From Rhynchopus euleeides (lineage: Eukaryota > Euglenozoa > Diplonemea > Diplonemida > Diplonemidae): a DNA stretch of 64,000 bases. The stretch lies in assembly GCA_963210315.1 (NCBI GenBank), contig OY723281.1, positions 1,674,001-1,738,000 on the forward strand. Direction: 5' to 3'. A program made the translations under genes and the position numbers. Of this stretch, positions 7,181 to 18,297 are shown in pieces. A model generated the notes under the pieces. It did no database searches. It saw only the letters and a program-made list of their open reading frames with translations, and was not told the origin of the DNA. Every line of letters starts with the position of its first letter. Positions within the stretch are counted from its first letter, which is position 1.

Positions 7181-8028
7181 TCACCGTGGGGAGAACGCTC
7201 GGGCGCTTCGCGCCCTCGCTGCCAACGTGACCCCCAGCAGTCGCACCCGGCTGTGGTCACGCAAAATGTGAAGAAACTGACCCAAAAACTGACCCCCCCC
7301 GGGGGGGGTCAGAATTTTCGGGAAAATCTCGGGGGGTGATTGACCCCCCCCCCCCCCCCGACCCCCCTGGAAAAATCCCTGCCTCATGCAATGAAGGAGG
7401 AAATGGAACACGGAGACAGCAGGTGCCGATTTGAGTTTACGGCACGCGTAGTGCCGTAGTTGCAGAACCACATCTCACCTCATCACAGGTCGAGGTGTGT
7501 GCGTTTCACCACAACCTCTCCCCCCCCATTCCCCCGTGTTCAGTGACATGTGTCGATAGTGTTCCATTTTCAACTGTTGTTTTGTGGTGGGTCTGATGCG
7601 GCATCATGTGACTCGCTCCACGAGGGCCTCTGCCTGCTCCGTCCACGCCCGTCACCTCCCCCCTCACTGCAGGGTGCTCAGGGGCCCTCTCCCCGACCCC
7701 TGCCATTGCCGCCAGAACTGCCTTCTTCACTTCCGGCACTCAATCCCCTTCCCACCCACCCACCCAACCTGCAGCACCACACCACACCACCATCACCACC
7801 AGGGACTGGGGAATGCAGCGCTGGGCATGCGCATGGGGGGACGTACCCAATCCTCACCTCGCGCCCGCCCCTGCGGCACCACCGCCACAGCCACGCCCCG
7901 CCGCCGCCGCCGCCACCGCTGCCACCGAACCCACCCATGCGTCCCGAGGGGCGCTTGCCCCGGCCTCACCGCCAGCTCCCTCGCCCCCTCCTCCACTGCC
8001 ACGGTCCCCTGTGCGACGCAGCGCCTTC
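7181..8028. other. Upstream region of the surface-protein gene
   Basis: No separate gene recognised. It holds a 24-bp GC palindrome (7289-7312), C- and G-runs, and a proline/histidine-coding GC-rich stretch upstream of the chosen ATG at 8029; the same frame is open from 7813, so a longer N-terminus is possible. The phrase ACATG(T/C)GTCG(A/G)TAGTGTT near 7546 recurs at 10611 in the putative intron. Confidence 0.4.
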
Positions 8029-10131
8029 ATGGCAGCACGGTGGGCTGTCGGGGCGGCGCAGCACACAGCATTTCGCACCGCCCCGTTGCCCGGCGCGACT
8101 CCGCCTGGGGGCACACGGCTCTTCCGTCTGGCTGCCGCGGCGCTCGCTGCAGCGCTGCTCCTCGGCGCCGGGTGCGACGCTGCCTCTGCTGTGCACGAGC
8201 ACCACATCACGACTGTCCCTGCTGGAGGTGAACTGCGCGACATCATCCTGAAGCAGCCTTACCTGTATGCAGCGTCGTCGGGGGGCCTTGTTGTGGTCAA
8301 CGTGGGGGACGCTGCCTTCCCTGCCGTCGGGGCACCCAAACCCGTCGGCGGCGCAACCGACGGTGCCACACACCTTGCGATCACCGTGTCGGGCTACCTC
8401 TGCGTGATAGGGGACGCAGGGATGGCTGTATTCAACACACTCGCGGATGCCGCGGACCCGCCCCAATCCGGCTTCTACCCCACCCCGGGGCTCCTGCACA
8501 TCGTGGCGGACCTCGCCGACGACACTGTCTATGTGACTGGGTGTGCGACGCCTTGGGCGGGGTGCTACATCGAGGCGGTGAGCCTCGCGAACCCTGCCGC
8601 GCCGGCGAAGGCGGGGTACGCTGTGGACCTTCTGCCTGACCCGACGTATCTCTTCGGCACCGCGACAGCGTCTGCGTCGTATCTGTTCGTCACCATGAGG
8701 GTGAGCTATGGGTGCCACGTCTACGCTCTGGCTGACCTGAAGTCGGGCGGCCCCGTGTCATCGGTCAAGCACATCCAAGTGAACTCGGTGTCGCAGATCT
8801 CAGCATATGCGATGAGAGGTGCCGACACGCTGCTGATGTCGGGGGACTCGTTTGTTGTGGCGGATGTGAGCGAGCCTGTTGCCTTCGCGGCGCTGGTGCT
8901 GACGTCGTTCCCCATAGTGAGCGAGAGGTCGACGCAGGGCGTGCTGGCCTACATGCATGCCTTTGGGAGCAACGTGCTGTTCTGCGTGTTGGGCAACAGC
9001 AGTGTGCCTGTGTACGATGTTACGGATGAGACTGTTCCCAAGTATGTCGGTACGACACAGCTGTCCCAGCCCTGCAATGCAGCGGTGCCGAATGGCATGT
9101 TTCTGTATGTGGCGGTGGGGTCGACGTTGGCTATTTACACTAGTGCGGATCCGACGCCGGCGCCGCCGACGCCAGCGCCTCCAACACCTGCACCGCCGAC
9201 CCTGGCCCCACCTACCGCTGTGCCGCCGACGCCGGAGCCGACGCCACCCCCGACACCGGCCCCGCCGACGCCACTGCCGCAGGCAGTGGCGCGGGACACG
9301 CCATTGCCGACGCCCGTGCCGCCGACACAGGCCCCGCCGACGCCAGCACCGCCGACCCCTGCGCCGCCGACACTGTCGCCCCCGACTCCCGCGCCGCCGA
9401 CACCGGCACCCCCCACACCTGCGCCGCCGACACCGGCACCACCGACTCCAGCACCACCGACGCCTGCGCCGCCCACGCCAGCGCCTCCGACGCCGGCGCC
9501 GGACACGCCAGCCCCGCCGACCCCTGCGCCGCCGACACCTGCACCCCCGACGCCTGCGCCGGCCACACCGGCGCCGCCGACCCCGGCACCCCCGACACCG
9601 GCACCCCCGACACTGTCACCCCCCACGCCTGCACCGCCGACGCCTGCCCCGCCAACACCTGCACCTCTGACCCCGGCGCCGCCCACCCCTGCACCGCCGA
9701 CTCCGACCCCGACGGATGCGCCTGCCACCGCTGCCGGCACTGCGGTGCCGACACAGGCACCCACAGAAGCGCCTCACACGGCACTGCCTGCAGGCGCCAC
9801 CGCCATGCCGACAGCCCTGCCGGCCGACACAGCCACCCCGCCTCAGGCTAACACACATGTGCCGTGGTGGGTCGAGACGTCGACTCCACACCCCCTGCAG
9901 GCACCGCTTCCCGAGCTGCAGCTGCAGCTGGGCGTCACTGCGCCGCTGGAGTCGCGGGCGCTGCGCGAAGACGGTGCCAGCATTGTCATCGCACCGCCTG
10001 CCCCGGCCAGCGTGGCTCCCGCTACGCTCTGGCTGGCAGTGAGCTTCCCCAACGGGCCGCCTGTCAACATCCCACGTGACGGAGGCAACGGGTCGGCACG
10101 TGGCTGTGCAGGAGGGCCGTGCATCATCTTG
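8029..10131 (+). CDS. Exon 1: secreted LVIVD-type propeller with Pro-Thr stalk
   Basis: From the ATG at 8029 the product starts with a hydrophobic segment ([18 protein letters not shown], about residues 32-50) that would act as signal peptide or anchor. Residues about 55-370 carry repeats like [48 protein letters not shown] and [15 protein letters not shown], typical of LVIVD/YVTN beta-propellers of extracellular proteins. A long [11 protein letters not shown] stalk follows, then a short globular piece ([17 protein letters not shown]). The frame continues to a stop at 10158, but GTATGG at 10132 is a phase-0 donor that pairs with the phase-0 acceptor before 10753. I read 8029-14655 as one gene of about 2000 residues for a cell-surface membrane protein. 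The start (8029 or 7813) and the splice are inferred. Confidence 0.7.
9150..9730 (+). repeat. Coding minisatellite, Pro-Thr-Pro-Ala-Pro
   Basis: GC-rich units of about 15 bp (CCGACGCCAGCGCCT and synonyms) encode [11 protein letters not shown]. Synonymous differences between units are frequent, so selection on the peptide is likelier than recent slippage alone. Such stalks hold ectodomains away from the membrane and are often O-glycosylated. Confidence 0.8.
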
Positions 10132-10752
10132 GTATGGAGCGGGTGTACGATGGCGTAGGGTGGGGTTGCGGCTTAGATTCGGCATCCCTGCATTGCAGTT
10201 CTTCCTTTTCTGGTTGAGCCTGTGTATAGTATATATGACCCCCCCCCTACACAGTGGAGGCAGCGCTAGAGCTCGCTCGGTGCGCCCTACACTAAACCAA
10301 AAGGATTAACGTGTGTATGAGTCCCCCCGCCCCCCCCCCCCCCCCTGCCTCCTCTACTTCCCACACATACACACGAGCACCCGAGTGGGGCATCCGCTGT
10401 GACGTAGGGGTGGACAGGGAGTGGGCACAGATCCGCGCAGGGTTACCCACTTAGAAACCACTCCCCACACACGACGCAGACAACCGATCGGGCCCCAGCA
10501 GAGGTTGAGGGTGGGCTTGCGGCAGTCGCGCAGAAGCACGCTCAGGGTTATATCAACGCTGATGTATGTCGCAGCACAGTTCTCTCTCTCTCTCTGTGTG
10601 TGTTGTAATGACATGCGTCGGTAGTGTTTCCATTTCTGGAAGTTTGTTGACAGCAAAGGCCCTCTCTCTTCTATATCTCCCTGCGGGATCCTTCTCCCGG
10701 AAGCAGGGCCGTCGGAAGCCAGAATCCCAGCACCCCCGCCACACCCACGCAG
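10132..10752 (+). other. Probable intron of the surface-protein gene
   Basis: Begins GTATGG and ends CCCACGCAG; both flanking exons are in phase 0. It contains stops in the exon frame, C-runs, a (CT)n tract near 10581 and a pyrimidine-rich 3' part. An additional small exon inside cannot be excluded. Confidence 0.5.
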
Positions 10753-13700
10753 GTCACCCCCGAGGGCACTGTCCGCATCAACATCCTCCGCAACGAAGGC
10801 TACTGGATCCACCCTCCCTTCGAGGAGAAGCTGATGTTCTTCATATCCCAGGAGCTCTACGCCGGCAGCAGCAGCAGCTGCACACCCGCCACCACGCCGC
10901 CCCCGCAGCCGCACCACCCCGCCAACGACGTCTCGCCGACACCCCATGGGGCGGGTGGCGACGGGGCCCTGCCCCTCGTCGACATGCGGTGCAGCTGTTT
11001 GGGGTGCGCTTCCCGCCTCTCGGTGTCTAACGAGCCTGCCGAGCTGCCTTTCACCGACTCCGAGAAGGCGCAGATGGAGGCCAACTCGGCTGCGGTGATG
11101 ACGGTCATCGGGGCGAGCGCGCTGCTCGGCCCGATGGCGGGGGCGAGCAGCGGTGCGCATATGGTGAAAGTGTCTGCCCTGACACGCCTGTGCCCCTCTC
11201 AGGGGCGTATCAAATTGGACCGCACCCTCAACCCGCTCGGCCTGCAGCTGGGGGACGACGAGCGCACGAAGGAGATCAACGGCGCCCTGGTTGCGGGCAC
11301 AGCCATCCAGGCCATGCTCGTCCTGGCCACACTGGGGGTCGCGGCTGCTCTTGCGATACGCCTCCGAGCGAAACGCCTCGCCGCACGCTCGATGTGCGAA
11401 GCCCAGCTCCTCGGCACCGAACCCCCCGTGAACGGCATGTCGCGCGCGAGGATCGTGAACCGCGAGATCGACCGCCGCGACACGATGTACCTCCTGGCCC
11501 GCTCCCGCTTCGGCTGGATCGTGATGCCCGCAGCCTTCCTCTTCGGGGGCGCCTCCATGAGCTGCGCCTCCGCCATCATGTACTCCTCCTCCCCCTACAA
11601 GGCCCTCGCCGTGGCAGACCTTCTCGTATTCGGAGGCGGTCTTGTCTGGTTCTGCTACAAATCTGCCCGAGGCGCCGAGAAGCACTCCACGATAGTCCCC
11701 TTCGAGGGCGGCCCCAACGGGGGCCGCCCCTGGCTGGAGGTGTTCTTCTGGGGGCACCTCGAGTGGGTCGCCGACAACGGGCCCAAGGATGCGGCATGGA
11801 CGGAGCTGCACCACATAGTGTACGACTGCTACCAATCCCGGGCGAAGTACTTCCTCATATTGGAGCTCATCACCTCCTTCCTCATCGGGGCTGTCGCAGG
11901 GTGGCACCCGCCCTCCAAGATGTGGTGCTACACCAAGTCGGGGCTGATGCAGGGTGCCCTTGTCCTCCATTTCCTCGTCCTGTTGGGGCTGCGGCCTTAC
12001 CTCTCCATCTTCGAGAATGTCATGGAGACCGCGATAGTCGCGGTGGAGATCACAGCGCTGACATTTGTCATCATCGCGATGTCGCACGACGGCAGGCCAG
12101 GGGGGAGCTGGGCTGCGTTCTACGCCACCCGCCTCGCTGTTGTCGTGATGTATATGATCTCCTTCAAGGCGATCGCAGACATGCTGGTCTTCATCATCGA
12201 CGAATACTGCGTCTGGAAGGACGCGAAGGCTGCAGCCCGGAGCAGCGGGGTGAACCCTCCCCGCCGGTTCTTCATCATGCACATCCTCTGCTGCGGGAAC
12301 TCGATGCGCGAGGGGCTGCGCCACCACATCGGGCGCGACTGCAGCGTGGAGGACGCCCTCACCACCGACCTAGACCTGGAGCTCCACCGCACCTTCGCCA
12401 CGACATACACGCCCGCAGGCCTGGAGGACGAATGCTCTCTCTCGTCGGAGATCAGCCCCCACGGCGGGGAGATCGGCCTCCTCCCAGTCTCAGGGTCAGG
12501 CCGCCACTCTCCAAGGGGCGGCGGCTACAGCGGCAGCGGGGGCGCCGGGGGGGTCGGGTCGGAGAGCTCCCGGAGCCCCCGGAGTAGGTTGAGCAGCCCC
12601 CGTGGGGGTCTCCCGCGCGCCGACACGTCGTCCTCTCTGTTCGGCGCGACAGCGACGTCGTCGCTGGGGCCGTTCTTACACTCGGTGGGGCGCGGGGGCG
12701 GCGGGGCGGCGTTGGGCAGCCCCGTCACCCCTCTGCAGCCCCCCCTGCCCCAGCAGCACCACGGCATCCTGACCCGCCGCGCGAGCGGCGGGTTTTCCGG
12801 AGTCTCCCCCACACCTGACGGTAGCGCCACCCCCACACCGGGCGACGCCGCGATGGGGTATCCCACCACTACACAGCACCACCCCAGGGGCTCCAGCAGG
12901 GGGTTCGCCGAGGCGCCCGCCGCGCTTCCCCGTGCCGGGGCTGTTCCCCCGACAGGGTCCATCTTCTCCCCTCTCCGCCGAAGGAACAGCGCGATGTCTG
13001 CCATCTCCGCAGCGGGTTGCAGCTCCAGGGGGGCGACGCCCCACCAGGCGCCCCTCGAGCCCCCCCACCGCCGGGGCGGGCGCCGCGCCAGCGCCGCGGC
13101 TGCAGGCAGGGAGGCCGAGGCTGCCGCTGCCGCTGCCGGGGATCTCACAGCCGCCCTCTCCAGGCCAAACAGCCCCCCAGCCGACCCGAGGCCCGGGTCT
13201 CCTCAGCTGCCAGGCGGGGGGGCCCCTACACCGCCACCACCGCCGCCGCTGGGGGGTGGCGGTGGAGGTCTTGTTGGATCTGTCCTGTCGCCTCCGGTGG
13301 TTCTCCAGTCTGCGCTGCAGCGCAGCGGTGGAGGCACCCTTGGGGGAAGGCGTGCCTCCGTTGTGGTGGATCCGACGCACCGCGGCGGCGGTGGTGGTGG
13401 TGTTGCCCCTCCTCCCCCGGCCTCCGCCGGGACAACGGATGGTGGTGGTGGTGGTGGTGGTGCTGCGGCAGCCCTGCAGGCGAGCCTCCTCCTGTCGTCA
13501 AGCGTCGCGCCGTCCCCCCTGCAGCGCCGGGCGCAGTCCTTCGCCCTGCGGAAGAGGGGCTCCGACGCAGAGTCGGTCAGCCCCTACCAGGGCGGCGAGC
13601 GTCGCGGCTCCACCAACCCCCGCATCGCCCGCGCCGCGAGCGTGTCGCTCTCCTCCGGGGGAAGGTCCACCCGGGGTGGCGGCGGTGGGAGAGCATCTCC

Positions 13701-14655
13701 CTTCACCTCACCCCCAGGCAGGGCAGCGCCCTCGCCTTCCCCGCCTCCACAGCTCGACACTTCTGCGGAGGACTCGGGGAAGTCGGGCTTCCGCGAGGCC
13801 CGCACGCTGAGCGAGGTTATTCAGCACTCCTTCTATAGGAAAGGCGGCGGGAGGGGTGGTGGTGGCGGTGGCGGTGCGACGACACCTGCGACCACCACGC
13901 TGCAGCGCGCAAAGAGCTGGGCTGTTCCGGGCATGCTGAGGAGGGCGTCCGTTGGAGGTGGGGCGGGCGGGCTGCAGCAGTCGAGCAGAGGACTGTCGAT
14001 GAGGTGGGGGGGTGGCGGCAGGTCGAGCAACATGTCGCCCACCGCGATGGGCGGGGATCCGTCGGGGCTGAAGTCGATCCCCGTTGTGTTGGGTGATGAC
14101 GACGACGACGACGACGACGATGTCGTTGCGGAGCTCCTCGAGGATGACGACGACGTGGTAGGTGGGGCTAGCAGCGTTGCCGGGGCAGACCTGCACCTTT
14201 TCCCTCTGGGTGCCCCCTCCGAGACGCAGCACCGTGGAGCTGGGCGTGGCGCCGGGCCCGGTGGGGCACCTGCAGCTGGCGGGGCGATTCCAAAGGCGAG
14301 ATGGCTGAGGCCGGACCCGGCAGGTGAGGGGGGTGGTCAGCAGCAGCAGCAGCAGATTGCCTCTGGCTCGTCAACCCCGGTGCTTTCCCGTTTGGGGAGC
14401 AGTGGTGGCATCGGTGGTGGTGGTGCCGTGCATCCAACACCTCCACCCGCGCCCCCGCTGTCAGGAGGTGGTGGCGCAGGCGGGGGCATGCTGTCGCCTG
14501 GCGGTGCCCCCCTGCCGCCGCTGCACCGGCTTGGGTCGTCTCGGAGGCTGTCGCGTGGCGTGTCCGGGGGGCTGGCGCGCGACCCCGCTGTGGCGTCGGT
14601 ATCAAGCCCGGTGTCGCCCGCGAGCGATGCGCCGATGGATGTGGTGAAGCTGTGA
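10753..14655 (+). CDS. Exon 2: multi-pass membrane region and low-complexity tail
   Basis: The frame opens with VTPEGTVRINILRNEGYW after an AG acceptor, 27 codons before the first ATG (10834), which supports splicing to the 8029 exon. About seven or eight hydrophobic segments follow, for example AVMTVIGASALLGPM, GTAIQAMLVLATLGVAAA, FGWIVMPAAFLFGGAS, VADLLVFGGGLVWFCY, YFLILELITSFLIGAVAG, LVLHFLVLLGLRPYLSIF, TAIVAVEITALTFVIIAM and RLAVVVMYMISFKAIADM. The LLGLRPY...N..E pattern resembles TRP-like/7-TM tails of protist and fungal surface proteins. After about residue 520 comes a long Ser/Gly/Pro-rich cytoplasmic tail with a poly-Asp run and stretches of Gln. Transport, sensing or adhesion are all possible. 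Stop TGA at 14653. Confidence 0.75.
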   Translation, partial: VTPEGTVRINILRNEGYWIHPPFEEKLMFFISQELYAGSSSSCTPATTPPPQPHHPANDVSPTPHGAGGDGALPLVDMRCSCLGCASRLSVSNEPAELPFTDSEKAQMEANSAAVMTVIGASALLGPMAGASSGAHMVKVSALTRLCPSQGRIKLDRTLNPLGLQLGDDERTKEINGALVAGTAIQAMLVLATLGVAAALAIRLRAKRLAARSMCEAQLLGTEPPVNGMSRARIVNREIDRRDTMYLLARSRFGWIVMPAAFLFGGASMSCASAIMYSSSPYKALAVADLLVFGGGLVWFCYKSARGAEKHSTIVPFEGGPNGGRPWLEVFFWGHLEWVADNGPKDAAWTELHHIVYDCYQSRAKYFLILELITSFLIGAVAGWHPPSKMWCYTKSGLMQGALVLHFLVLLGLRPYLSIFENVMETAIVAVEITALTFVIIAMSHDGRPGGSWAAFYATRLAVVVMYMISFKAIADMLVFIIDEYCVWKDAKAAARSSGVNPPRRFFIMHILCCGNSMREGLRHHIGRDCSVEDALTTDLDLELHRTFATTYTPAGLEDECSLSSEISPHGGEIGLLPVSGSGRHSPRGGGYSGSGGAGGVGSESSRSPRSRLSSPRGGLPRADTSSSLFGATATSSLGPFLHSVGRGGGGAALGSPVTPLQPPLPQQHHGILTRRASGGFSGVSPTPDGSATPTPGDAAMGYPTTTQHHPRGSSRGFAEAPAALPRAGAVPPTGSIFSPLRRRNSAMSAISAAGCSSRGATPHQAPLEPPHRRGGRRASAAAAGREAEAAAAAAGDLTAALSRPNSPPADPRPGSPQLPGGGAPTPPPPPPLGGGGGGLVGSVLSPPVVLQSALQRSGGGTLGGRRASVVVDPTHRGGGGGGVAPPPPASAGTTDGGGGGGGAAAALQASLLLSSSVAPSPLQRRAQSFALRKRGSDAESVSPYQGGERRGSTNPRIARAASVSLSSGGRSTRGGGGGRASPFTSPPGRAAPSPSPPPQLDTSAEDSGKSGFREARTLSEVIQHSFYRKGGGRGGGGGGGATTPATTTLQRAKSWAVPGMLRRASVGGGAGGLQQSSRGLSMRWGGGGRSSNMSPTAMGGDPSGLKSIPVVLGDDDDDDDDDVVAELLEDDDDVVGGASSVAGADLHLFPLGAPSETQHRGAGRGAGPGGAPAAGGAIPKARWLRPDPAGEGGGQQQQQQIASGSSTPVLSRLGSSGGIGGGGAVHPTPPPAPPLSGGGGAGGGMLSPGGAPLPPLHRLGSSRRLSRGVSGGLARDPAVASVSSPVSPASDAPMDVVKL

Positions 14656-17189
14656 ACATTCTCCCCTCCCCCCCACCCCACCCCCTTCACGCCTGCAGCG
14701 CTTTGCTGCCAACCATCACAACCGGAGGCGGCAGGCTGGCCATTCCGTCCACTCACCTCTCCATCCAGAAATCCCTGGGTATCTGGTGCTGAACAGCAAA
14801 GCACACGTCTTATTGCCCCCCTCCGCCGGCTTTCTCTGTGTCTCCCAGCAGCTTCAAAGTTTTCACCCACCCCTTCTCTCGATCGATTCACCCAGGCAGC
14901 ATTTGCTGATTTTTTTTGCACAAAAGCCGTGCATTAGTGCAAATCTGGAAGAGAAACAAAGAGAAAGAGCCGAATGGCATTCGTCGATCGCGAGAACACC
15001 CCACGCGCCTTTTTTTTTGTCTCGGCAAAGACACCCACCTTTCCCCCTTCCCCCCCCCCCCCCCCTCCCCCCCACCACATGCACATCTGATTCTTGCTAG
15101 TCTTCCATCATCCGTGCCTCCCTACCCCCCAACCCCTCGTGACGCCTACCCCCCCTCCCCCTCCTCTAACCATCCTCCCCACAACTCTTACACCCAGGGC
15201 GTGAGGTGTAGTCAGCCCTGCATTCCGGCGTGTTGTTCGCAAGGCGCACCGCTTTGGCTTCTTTCGGCTACGCTTTTTTTGGCGCCAGCTGGAGGGTGTG
15301 TGCTTCAGCGAGGGGAGAGATGGGCAGCGCCAAGAACAAAACCCCGAGAGAGAGGGAGAGCGATGGGGAGAGTGAGAGAGGGGGGTAGGGGAGGGGAGGG
15401 GAGGCTTGTTCCCTTTTTTGTCTGTATACGCCTTCTGTATCACATCACATCTTTTATCCGCGTCCCGTCGTTTGCTGTTTTTGGATTAGCGGACCCGCAT
15501 CGTACAGAAGGTCCACGAGAGACGAACGCACGAGAAACTGATATGCTATACTGCTGTATCACATCACATCTTTTATCCGCGTCCCGTTGGAAAATTTTGG
15601 AATAATATGCGGACCCCCCCCCCCCCCCGCCCCCCGCATCGTACAGAAGCCCTCGAAAGACCTGCTGCACGGGCAATTCTGGTTTCCGTCAAATCTTTCT
15701 CTGTTAACAATCTTTCTCCACGGGGGCCCTCGCTACCAGTCAAAGCTCGTCACAGCTCGTCAGTCAGTGAGGGGAAGTGGGCTGGAACTCACTTTTTCTC
15801 ACTCAGTCACATCTGGTAGCGAGGGCCCCCCACATCTCACTGCACAACCCCCCCTGCCCCTGCCCCACCCAACACCCCCCACACCCCACCCGACTTTGCG
15901 TTGCGCGATCTGAAGTTGACTTCTCTGGTGGCACGGCAAGGCATTGGGAGCGATCCGTATTTGTGTGCCTTGTGTTCGGCAGTGCCTCGCAAAATTCGCT
16001 TGCAAAGTGACACAAGTGTTTTGACACGCTTTTGGCATGGAGCGAACAGGCCCCCCTCTTTCCGGGAGGGAGGGAGGGAGGCGTGAGTTCTGCTTTGCGA
16101 GGCACTGCCCTGCTGCGGGGGGTGCCGCCTCCTGCTAAACGGGGCGAGGGGTGTGGCCGCTTCGAGCGAGAACAACATAAACCGGAAGGTCGAAAACCAG
16201 CTTTATTCTGCTGCGCTTCTTGGCGCACATCACAGACACCCCCCACCCCTATATTATTGAACGATTTTGAACGATTTTTTGGCCGTGTTCGCAGCGTCCC
16301 CCGGTGAGGGGGGGTCGCTGTTTCGTGTTCTCCTAGCGCATTGATGTCTGTCGCCTCTTCCTCTTGGCCCCTCCGTTATATTTTTCGCCCAAAAAGATAA
16401 GGCTGTTGTTTGTGTGCGCCAAATCCGCCGATTTCGGGAACGCCCGAATCTTTCCGTGTGCTGGGTGTGGCGGACAGCGAACGAAGTGCCGTCGACCCGA
16501 ACGCACGAGGCACAGAGATTACTGATATGTATATTCTGCACATCCATGGTATTGGGGTCGGTGGGAGGGGGGGCTCGGGGATAGTAGGGCGGTGGCCTTC
16601 GCTCAGAAGTGATCAGCAAACGTGACCCCCCCCCCCCCTCTGGGGAGGGGGCTGTCACACTGACGCTGTTCTGACACACACAGAAGGGCCCTCAAACCCC
16701 ACCCCCACCCCCCTCACCCACACACCCCCACGTCACCTTTCCCCTCTTCCCCCCTTCCTTTCCTGTCTTGTGGATTTCCAGCGCCGTTCCGAAAAGAAGC
16801 CTCAAAAATACCCCCATAGGGGGGTGTCGATTTTTTCGGGTTTTTTCCGTTTTTTCCTTTTTTTTCGTTTTTTCCGCCTGTGGGCGCTGGCTGCGACTTG
16901 GTCAAAATTCGACAAAAAAAATCCGAAAAAAAAACGGAAAACGAAAAAACGGAAAATCCCAAAATCGACACCCTGATTTTCCGTTTTTTTCCGTTTTTTT
17001 CCGAGCACCAGAAATAGGCAGGGTTGTCGTAAGACCGGCGTGCCAAGGGGGAGGTGCTCGCATTTTTTTTTTGGGGGGGTCCAGAATGGGTCGTTTTTGG
17101 ACATTTGAGCCCACTGCGAGCAGTGCCGGGTCCCGGAAACGCTGTTTCAAACACTCAAAAGGGGAGGCGGTGGGCACCAGAACCCAGTA
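14656..17189. other. Intergenic, homopolymer-rich
   Basis: No gene supported. Contains long C-runs (15050-15070, 15607-15630, 16626), a duplicated phrase TATCACATCACATCTTTTATCCGCGTCCCG (15438 and 15557), a 110-bp MITE (15722-15831) and a block of TTTTTTCCGTTTTTT/AAAACGGAAAA inverted runs (16825-17010). Half copies of the GGCCTTCGCTC repeat end occur near 16597. Confidence 0.45.
15722..15831. repeat. MITE-like element, GGGGGCCCTCGCTACCAG ends
   Basis: 110 bp bounded by GGGGGCCCTCGCTACCAG (15722-15739) and its inverse CTGGTAGCGAGGGCCCCC (15813-15830). Interior: GCTCGTCAGTCAGTGAGG, GGAAGTGGGCTGG, CTCACTCAGTCACATC. Copies at 20637-20738 and 51029-51131. Non-coding. Confidence 0.8.
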
Positions 17190-18297
17190 AATTTACCACA
17201 AATGGTCCCACCCACAAACGGGTTACCCCCTGCCTCTAGGGGTTCCCCCCACTCACAAATGGGTTACCCCCTGCCTCTAGGGGTTCCCCCCACCCACAAA
17301 CGGGTTACCCCCTGCCTCTAGGGGTTCCCCCCACTCACAAACGGGTTACCCCCTGCCTCTAGGGGTTCCCCCCACTCACAAATGGGTTACCCCCTACCTC
17401 TAGGGGTTCCCCCCACCCACAAATGGGTTACCCCCTGCCTCTAGGGGTTCCCCCCACCCACAAATGGGTTACCCCCTGCCTCTAGGGGTTCCCCCCACCC
17501 ACAAACGGGTTACCCCCTACCTCTAGGGGTTCCCCCCACTCACAAATGGGTTACCCCCTACCTCTAGGGGTTCCCCCCACCCACAAACGGGTTACCCCCT
17601 GCCTCTAGGGGTTCCCCCCACTCACAAACGGGTTACCCCCTGCCTCTAGGGGTTCCCCCCACTCACAAATGGGTTACCCCCTACCTCTAGGGGTTCCCCC
17701 CACTCACAAATGGGTTACCCCCTGCCTCTAGGGGTTCCCCCCACTCACAAATGGGTTACCCCCTACCTCTAGGGGTTCCCCACCCACAAATGGGTTACCC
17801 CCTGCCTCTAGGGGTTCCCCCCACCCACAAATGGGTTACCCCCTGCCTCTAGGGGTTCCCCCCACTCACAAACGGGTTACCCCCTGCCTCTAGGGGTTCC
17901 CCCCACTCACAAATGGGTTACCCCCTGCCTCTAGGGGTTCCCCCCACTCACAAATGGGTTACCCCCTACCTCTAGGGGTTCCCCACCCACAAATGGGTTA
18001 CCCCCTGCCTCTAGGGGTTCCCCCCACCCACAAATGGGTTACCCCCTGCCTCTAGGGGTTCCCCCCACTCACAAATGGGTTACCCCCTACCTCTAGGGGT
18101 TCCCCCCACCCACAAATGGGTTACCCCCTGCCTCTAGGGGTTCCCCCCACCCACAAATGGGTTACCCCCTGCCTCTAGGGGTTCCCCCCACCCACAAACG
18201 GGTTACCCCCTACCTCTAGGGGTTCCCCCCACTCACAAATGGGTTACCCCCTACCTCTAGGGGTTCCCCCCACCCACAAATGGGTTACCCCCTATCG
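17190..18297. repeat. 41-bp satellite array, block 1
   Basis: About 27 head-to-tail units of 41 bp: GGGTTACCCCCTGCCTCTA then GGGGTTCCCCCCACTCACAAAT, with few variants (CTACC for CTGCC, CACCC for CACTC, AACG for AATG). Each unit contains the near-palindromic parts GGGTTACCCCC and TAGGGGTTCCCCCC. No spacers and no ORF. It continues after an insertion at 18787. Confidence 0.95.

Noticed and set aside
9135..9764. Gly/Val-rich antisense ORF in the PT-stalk
   Set aside because: Shadow of a 15-bp coding minisatellite on the other strand.
10354..12327. 657-codon antisense ORF over the membrane exon
   Set aside because: Composition is His/Arg/Gly-rich without domains, while the plus strand encodes clear membrane helices.
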